Assembly: GCA_016647705.1 (NCBI GenBank)
Contig: CM028335.1
Location: 35,230,212-35,294,211, forward strand
Direction of reading: 5' to 3'
DNA: 64,000 nt
Source of the DNA: Eucommia ulmoides
Taxonomy: Eukaryota > Streptophyta > Magnoliopsida > Garryales > Eucommiaceae
The notes under the pieces are model-generated. The model searched no databases and was not told the origin of the DNA. It saw nothing but the letters and a program-made list of their open reading frames with translations. The position numbers were made by a program, and so were the translations under genes. Shown here in pieces: positions 51,901-60,900 of this stretch (positions within the stretch are counted from its first letter, which is position 1; each line of letters starts with the position of its first letter).

Positions 51901-54900
51901 TTCGCGTGTTACTTGCTATGGTTGTTGTACTTGACTTAGAGCTTGAGCAGCTTGATGTCAAAAACAACTTTTCTTCACAGTGAACTTGAAGAACGTATCT
52001 ATATGCATCAGCCCAAGGGATTCATTGTTCAGGGAAAAGAAGGTCATGTTTTCTTATATGGTTTAAAGCAATCTCGAAGACAGTAGTATAAATGGTTTGA
52101 TTCTTTTATGATTAATCATGCGACTGTAGAAGTAATTATGATAGTTGTGTGTATTTCAGAAAGCTCCCCGATGATTCTTTTTGTATATTTGTTATTATAT
52201 GTTAATGACATGCTCATTGTTGCTAAAAGTATGTCAGAAATCAGGAAACTGAAATCTCAACTCAATGTCGAGTTTAAGATGAAAGATTTGGGTGTAGCTC
52301 GGAGGATTTTGGGAATGGAAATTTGCAGGGATCGTCAAACTAGCAAACTTTGTCTCAAAAAGTTTATATTAAGAAGGTAATTGAACGATTTGACATGCAA
52401 AATTCTAATTCCGTTTGTACACCACTTGCTTATCACTTTTGCTTATCTTCAAAGATGTCACCACAGACAAACGAAGAAAAGAAACACATGTCAGGTGTTC
52501 CATATGCTAGTGCCGTCAGCAGTCTTATATATGCTATGGTATGTACTCGCTTTGATATTTCACATGTTGTTAGTATTGTTAGTAGATATATGGAAAATCC
52601 AAGAAAAGGACATTGGTAGGCAGTGAAATGGATTCTTCGTTATCTAAAAGGTACTGTAGATGTTGGTTTGGTCTATGAGAAGAGTGGAGACACTTGTGGA
52701 AGTGTCGTTGGTTACGTGGATTCTGATTATGCAGGGGATTTGGACAGAAGAGGATCCTTGACAGGTTTTATATTTACTCTCTCAGGATGTCTAATTAGTT
52801 GGAAAGTAACTTTACAACTTACGGTTGCTCTTTCCACTACAGAGGCGGAATATATGGCAGTGACTGAGGCAGTGAAAGAAGCTATCTGGTTAAGAGGTTT
52901 GGTTTCAGATTTCGGCTTACAACAGAATTTAACTGTTGTTTATTTTGACAACCAGAGTGTGATACATTTGACTAAAAATCAGATGTATCATGAAAGAACT
53001 AAACATATTGATATCAAGTATCACTTCATTTGGAATATTATATCTGGAGGATTTATCAGCGTTCAGAAGATTGGTATAGCAGATAATCCAGCAGATCTAA
53101 TGATAAAGCCTGTTCCCACTCATATGTTCCAGCATTGCTTGAGCTTGGTTCGTGTTCAGAAGACGTAGCGAATCCTTTGGGGTTTCTTGGAGTAGATTGG
53201 ATCAAGATTTATGTGGTTTTCCATTTAATGAAAATTGTCTTGCAACTCTTTGTCCCCATATTTACTGGAGGGGAAAATTTGTTAAGTTGGTTTCAAAGGT
53301 GGGGCCCATGCCATTGTTTTCAAACAACTTGTGAAACTTGTGTAGAACTTTCAAGTTCCCACTTGTTGGTGGACAAATCAAAGTTGGTTTTCCTCTATTT
53401 GTTCCAGCTGGATTCCGGCGCCACTTTTTTGGTTGATAACTTTGACGAAGAATGACAAAGTTCATTCTTGATTGTTCATCCATTCCACCGCCATTCTCAA
53501 CTCTATAAATATGAGGGAACCTTGTTCATTTTTCTTGTGTAGAGATCAAGAGAGTTGTAAGAGACAAAAGGGAAAAATACCCATTTTTTTAGAAAGATCC
53601 CCTTTGAGAGTGTTATATCCAATTTTATATTTTATCCGTGAGGATTATTTGGTGTATTTGGGATTTGGGTTTTGAGTGTTGAGCTGTTACCACTTGTATT
53701 CATATTTTCTTATAGTGAATACTCTTGATCCGTCTTCGCCTGTGGAGTAGGCACCCTGCCGAACCACATTAAATTGTTGTCTCTATTTTGTGTGTTTGCC
53801 ATACTAATCTTTATTTCTCGTTATCGTATTTTAACTTCATTTTAGATCCTGGGCAGTATGAGTTACTATTTATGTAAAAAATAACTTACGGGAATAGTAA
53901 TTTCGTACCTATTTCATAACAGTATTGTTGGGAGGGAGACCATTGCCCATCCAAGAACAAAAACCCAGCCAAATTGGTAACAAAAACCAGCAAAATTAAG
54001 AAAAAAACTCAGCCAAATTGAGAAATCACAAGCTCTATTGCTCTCATCTCTCTTCGCTCCAGCCATCGGCATCTCTATTACCTCACCACTGTCATCATCA
54101 CTGCCTGTGATTTCTCGCCAACGCCAAACAAGAACGAAACGACGCAAGCCTGTGATTTCTCACAATCTAACAACCCTTTTTTTCCATCGCCAAACAAACA
54201 ACAACGTTCAACCAAACCCATCGCCACTGAATTTCGAAGAACAATGAACCCTAAAACGAAATAAAAAATAAATAAATCAGAAAACGATGAACACGAAATC
54301 AAAAATAGGAATCAGAAATAAAATCAAAATGAAAAACGAAATCAGATCGAAGAAGAAGAACGAAGAAAGATGACGGTGAAATACCCCACGAAATTGCGAC
54401 GATGGTGAAGCTGCGATGGCGACGATCGACGAATCAGACGGTGAAGACGAAAACGAATGAAAAAGACGGCGACGCTGTGACGATTTTCGAAGGAAGAAGT
54501 GACAAAGATGAAGGACGTTGCGATGATTTTCGAATGAAGAAGCGACGCAAACGAAGAAGAGGATGAACGGATTTGTTAAATGATGCCTGTTTCAAAAGGA
54601 TTTCCAAATCCTTCATGTGAGGCTTCAAGGGATTTTACAAATCTATTTCCTCAGCATCCAAACAAAGCATTTGGTAAAAAAGGATTTTGAAATCACTCCC
54701 CCAAATGAAATCCCTCCTAGAAATTCTTTATCCAAACACAACCTAACTCTATCACCATAATTCTCTGAGAATCTAAGTGCCTCTTCGCCCCCTAGGGAAG
54801 GTGAAATTTGTTTTTACCTGTGGATGCTTGAGTACAACCTCTGTCTTCGCTTCACTCGTTTTCTTTGTAATATCTTTAGGTTGTTCGAGATCAGCCTACC

Positions 54901-57900
54901 CAATTAGTCCCGAATAGCTTTCAACATATCATGGGCGCAGTAGCCATTTCTCGTATCAACAATATTGCCCTAACTCCTGTGTTTGCTCCATGAAATTCAA
55001 AAAGGATTAGCCATTGGGCTTTTAGGTCGGTCGTTGTTTTCTTTTTTATCGTGGTGGGTCTACGAAATCTCTAGGTTCGCTTACCAACTTACAGTGGAAT
55101 AAAACATATACCAATTATCCCCTTGTATCATTATCAGTATCAATATCAATATCATTATCAATATTTATTTTTCATGCATATTCCAACTAGTTAAGTTGTT
55201 CATTACTGACCTAGCATTAAGTTAACCTGAATGTGAACTATTATTTTTTTATTTACAAATTTAAAGTTATAGAGCTACCAAGATTGGAGTGAAAAGTTAT
55301 AGTTGGTGATGGTATGATTAGAAGATTGGAGTGAAAAGTTATAGTTGGTAATATTATGATTAGCATGGGTATAATTTTATTGAAGATTTTATTGTACTTA
55401 CGGATTTCAGAGTTGTACAAATTTAATATATTGGGGATTAGTACTCAAGGAGTTTTCGATGGCTTTTCCTTGCGCATCGGATTCTCGGGAGACCTAGACC
55501 CGGACAAACTTTTCATCAATTTTGTTACATTTAACGGTACTAACTTATGCATGTTAATCTAATGTGAAGGGTGTAAATTGTAAATTTCCAAATTACAAGA
55601 TGGTAAAGTAAAATAGACTTAAGTAGAAGGTAGAGTGAAACTAAGCTATTTTTTCTTTTTCCCTGTAGGTACTTGGCATATACGAGTGGAGTGGCAACAA
55701 CCCTCTGCCCCCAGAGATATGGCTTCTTCCTTACTTTATTCCAATACACCCAGGTATTTTTATTTTTTTTATTCTGATATATTTCATTCAACTACACCCC
55801 GTTTGGTAATAATTGTAACTAGAATTCTATCCGGGAAGTGTTTCTTGCATGGAATTGGACTCTTGGAGTTTGTTTTAGAAATGATTGCATGTTCAATTTC
55901 AAATTTTTATATTCGTTCATTTCGAATTCCAATTCCATGGAATTAATTTTGTATTCCCAAACACTACCTCAAATCAATTCACTTGAAATCATTTGATTTT
56001 GAAATTGAAAAAAGAAAAACTTAAAGACCCCTAACGCAAACAAGATCCTTAACCTTGAAATACAATCAAATGAATTTCCTTTTGGATAATGTATATATGC
56101 ATGGATTCCTATAGGAAAATACTACAATCTCAAACCAAGAATTTGACCAAAAAAATTACCATTTGACCCCAAAATCCCTTACCCTTTTTAGAAAAAGTGC
56201 TTATTTTTATGTGAAAATTCAAATTGTTACAAACACAAAATTGATCTCATTTCTTGTTCGTTTTAAATAATACATTTTCCTACGTTTTATGGGCGGTTAA
56301 GAATCTAATTTTTTAATAAATTTTTATTTAAAAATTGTATCAAAATTAATTTCTTTTAAAGACTCTAAAACATTATGTTTTAATACATACAGCAGTGTCA
56401 AAATTGACCAAAAATTAGATTCTTTATCCCTTAAAATATTAACCACAAATGCAGATTATTAAAAATGGATAAAAGATGAAATCAGTTTCATATTTTAAAA
56501 TTTTTATTAGGTCATGTAAAATAAACATTTTTTTTCAAAAGAAGGAAAGTAATTTGGGTATTAAATCTAATGTTTTCATTATTTTTCCCTAAATTATAAT
56601 ACTCTCTGAGTGGAATCCACGATTATATAGATCATCCACAATGAAATTTAGTAGAGTAGATAATTTGTGTTCCAATGTTAAGGATTTGATACGCGTCATC
56701 TTCTCAATTGTTTTGTCTATTTTGTTAGATTTAACAGAAAAACTAACGTTTGCACTTCTATCCAAAATCTAAGGAGATAAACTTCCTATTTTCAAAATAT
56801 AAGCGGGTATGGTATATTAAAATTAGGTTTAAGTAAAAGATAATAAACTACAATAACCTCAAAAATAAAAAAGAGAGAAAAAATAATTTTTCAAATCCAA
56901 CCATCAATAAATTTGTCGATTCTCATAAGTGAATGAAATAAGAAATTGAGAAATCTGAAGATTCATACCAAAAGCCATAATTATTAAAAATACGATAGTA
57001 AGTTGGATTATTTTCTAGTTTTATGAATACCAAATGATGGGGAAAACAAAGAACAAAATTACAACTGATAAGAATACTGAAATGGAATTTGATAATGGTA
57101 ATTACATGAAAATCCAACTACTGAAATGCAGGTCGTATGTGGTGTCACTGTCGGATGGTGTATTTGCCCATGTCATACTTGTATGGGAAGAGATTTGTAG
57201 GACCAATAAATGCAACAATTTTGTCACTAAGAACAGAGCTATATACACAACCCTATCATCGAGTTAATTGGGACTTGGCAAGAAATCAATGTGCGAAGGT
57301 AAAATCATTGTTCTTTTGGTGTGCAAAGTGCATTTTATCCAACCATTAATGATAGTTTTGTGTCATTGATTAGAATATATGTAAATGGAACGCACGTTCC
57401 TTTGCCACCAGTTATTATTATGCTACAATATTCATATGGATCCTGACACGTTTGGTATGTTCTCTATTTGTGTTAATGTGTTTCTTACAATATGTACATA
57501 CGGCTCAAGCTGATCAGGCCCATTACCTTACTTGCAACCCAAGTCTCGTAACCCTAGTCTCACGCCTACATATAGGCCCCAATTGTATGAAGAAGTTTAT
57601 GTGTCTCTTCTACTTTTCTATTCCATATATAAAAATCACTCTTTTCTATTATTTTCGCATGGTATCAAGAACTGAATAATCTAAGATTTTGTTTTTAATC
57701 CATTTTTTCTCATTATTTTAATATATATATTGAGGATCCGGAAACCGTAAATTCAGTTCACCCACCTCCAATGACTTGTCATTTTCAACAATCATATTTC
57801 AACCAACATAGCAAAACCACAATATTTTTTGCCTTCTTCCTTTTGTCATGTTAGTGCCACATCAAATTCTTCCATCTATGCCACCTACCACATCTTCCTT

Positions 57901-60900
57901 TTGTCATGTTAGTGCCACTCACAGTGTAGTCAACAACTTAGACCAGTTCACAACTTTCCTTGATCAGTTTGGTGTTTTTTTTCCCACCAGTTCTAAGAGT
58001 AGTTCTTAGCTAATTTCGATACTTGGATTCCATCGGCAACATTAGTTTTCCAAACTCGAATTGGAAAGCTTACTTTCTTTTACATTGTTGATTTTGTTCA
58101 CCATAATATTCTGGGGTCTTTGATTAATTCATTACTACTTAATACTAATTCTTGGATAATTTGAAACCTTCGATTACAATTGTGGCCTCAGTTTTTCCAG
58201 ATTCAAAATATATAAAATGTTTCTTTTTATATTGCTCACCGTTTACTTTTACGATATCCAAGTCTGGCCCTTTCTTGCCGCCAACAAGGGTTTGGATCTA
58301 ACCTCAAAGTGATTTAACTTTACTTTTATATACAAATCTTTCCCCTGATCCTTTTATCACTACAGATAATACTTATAAGCTTTTTTATTTTGCTTGTTGT
58401 AACTATATGATCTCTAATCCTAATATTTTATTTTAAAAAACATATATTTTGAATTCTCTTACCGTTTATACTGTTGACGCTTTCCATATGCTTGTCTGTC
58501 ATGCTGGTATAGTTTCCACTTCTTTTTTTATTTATTTATTTCCAACACGTAATTCATACCAAAATTTATTTTAAACTTTTTATATATCGAGAAAATTTGT
58601 GAATCGGGATTTCAAGTAATATTTTCTAATATTGATTGTCATGTGTCATCGAACACGAGAAACTCATGGGTTGGTAATAAAATATATATATTTATCTTAA
58701 TAGCATGCATCTTCAATATCAATTCACACCACCACAACTTCTTGTCCTTTTATCAACTCGTTCAATCTCATCATCATCTCCCGATTTGTTCTCTCTTATT
58801 CAATGGCAATGGCAATGCCAATTAGGTCACATATCAATCAGTCGTATCTGCTCTTTAGCCTCTAATAAAAATTAGGTTATATCTCTAATGAGCATCTGAT
58901 TATCTTCCATATTAGCATGCTAAACCACCAATCTTACCTTTTATCATTATTGGATCAACATCTATCGACCTCTTTGACATAGTCCTCTTTTATGTCTAGC
59001 GACCCTTACTTTTTGCCACCATGTGGGATCAAGATACTTTGTAATATTTTTAGGTGATTACTCTCATTACACCTGTTTATAACTTATGCACAACCATTTC
59101 GAATTACCTCAAATTTACTCAGATTTTGCTTCCATGATTCAAATACATTTTGTTCACGATAAAATATTAAAATTCTATAGAATACAAGGATCAGTCTTTG
59201 ATTTCTACCCTTTAAAAGCATGACATATTTCCGCATAGATCTTTCCCTGGCAATTATGCCCAAAATGGTGAAGCTCCACACACATAAACATATCCTACAT
59301 TCGATTTGTGCCCTATTAATTTCATATTCTTGTCTTGAGTGCTTCTTGGGAGAAGTTTCTCCCACGGTCTATCACTCATGAAAGTGTGCATGGAATCCCT
59401 CCTAATACATCCTATTAAAAGTATTTCGGTGTGTGAGTGTTTTGTATTTTTACAACCTAGTGAACAAACAAAGAAATAACATCATTCTCGATTGTGTTTC
59501 TTTATAGGATACAAAATGGATCACAAAATATATCAATATTGGGATCCCATTTCTAATCGTCTTTGCATTTCTCGCCATGTCATCTTTTATTAACACAATG
59601 CATTTTTCTCTATGAGTCTATGTCCAAGTTCCATTAGCCATCTACCACTAACCATCTATATTTCACTAATCCAACCATAAACTTATTTCTCGATCATCCG
59701 AGCACGATTGTCATTGAGCCTCAAATAAATCCTCCAGCTACCGCACTAATCCCTACTAATGTTCCTGGTTCATCTAAATATTTTGAGAACAATTACCTCA
59801 AATTTATCTCGTCTATATCAAATGTTACACAAACCTAGCCTATCCACCTTATTGAACCAAATAATACATGTAACTCTAGACGAGTAACATAACCTCCTTC
59901 CTATCTTCATGTTCAACTATTCTTTATTGGAATAAGCCTCAATATTATCATGAAGCTAGTTTCAACTCTCTTTGCTAACAATAAATCACATATGAATTAC
60001 AGGCTTTAAAAAAACCAACGTACATGGGACATAATGGAACTTTTGCCATGAAAGCTTTCTATGGGATATAAGTGGGTTTACAAAATCAAACCCACTTCGA
60101 TGGATCAATTGACAGCTACAAGATGAAAGGATTTACTAATTAGTACGGCAGTGATTATGATGAGAGTTTTGCCCCAATTACGACTTACCTCTATACGTAA
60201 TCTACTAGCAATTGTTGATACTTGCAAGTGGAATGTCTTCCAGATGGTATCACAAATGGCTTTATAAATGGATATTATCTTGAGAAAGTATATATGAAAT
60301 CTCCTCCCAGACAAAGTCTGTATCCACTACAATGCATTATGTGGCTCTCAGCAAGACCCTTGTGCCTAGTTTGCCAAATTCAACACCATGATACATTAGT
60401 TTAGCTTCACTTGCAACGACTATAACTCTGCTTTCTTTATTCGCTGGATTGAGATATACATTACCCTCCTACTAGTACATGTTGATGATATGATCATTAT
60501 TGGTGATGATCTTTAGGGCATATCAAATCTCAAGAAGCTTCTCAATATTCATTTTGAGATGAAATATCATGGCGCTCTCAATCAGAGTCCCATTCAGATT
60601 GCTCATAATGTAATCTTCTACGAAAGCATTAAGCATATTGATATTGACTGTCATTTTGTGTTTCATCACATTCTTCATAACATAATTCATCTTTAATCAA
60701 TCTCCTCCTCCACTCCGATGGCTAATAAATTTACCTAACCTCATCATCTGAGGCATTTTCATGATGTACTTTCTAAACTCAAGTTGGTATCTGCTTTACC
60801 ACCTTGTGCTTAAGGGGCAATGTTACGATTGTATATACAGATCAAGCCCATCAGACATATTATCTTACTTGGAAGTCTGCTAACTCTAGTGTTATGGCTA

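Larger units (their letters stand above)
48423..53921 (+). mobile_element. Complete Copia (Tnt1-like) LTR retrotransposon in OSC intron 4, inactivated
   Basis: 5' LTR 48423-49057 and 3' LTR 53280-53921, both starting TGTTAAGTTGG and ending CATAACA, flanked by a perfect 5-bp duplication GTATT (48418-48422 and 53922-53926). A Met-tRNA-type primer site TGGTATCGGAGC lies at 49061-49072, and a polypurine tract ggaggggaaaa just before the 3' LTR. The order protease-integrase-reverse transcriptase-RNase H is Copia. Hand alignment of the LTRs gives roughly 50 substitutions in about 630 bp, so the insertion is not recent. It lies in the same orientation as the host gene. Confidence 0.95.
48302..54010 (+). 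pseudogene. Unrecognised small ORF interrupted by the intron-4 Copia
   Basis: An ATG at 48302 opens a frame beginning [20 protein letters not shown] that reaches the target site at 48422. Skipping the element and one GTATT copy, the frame stays open on the right side for about 31 more codons to a stop near 54020, 71 codons in all. No known domain; it could be a chance frame. Confidence 0.3.
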
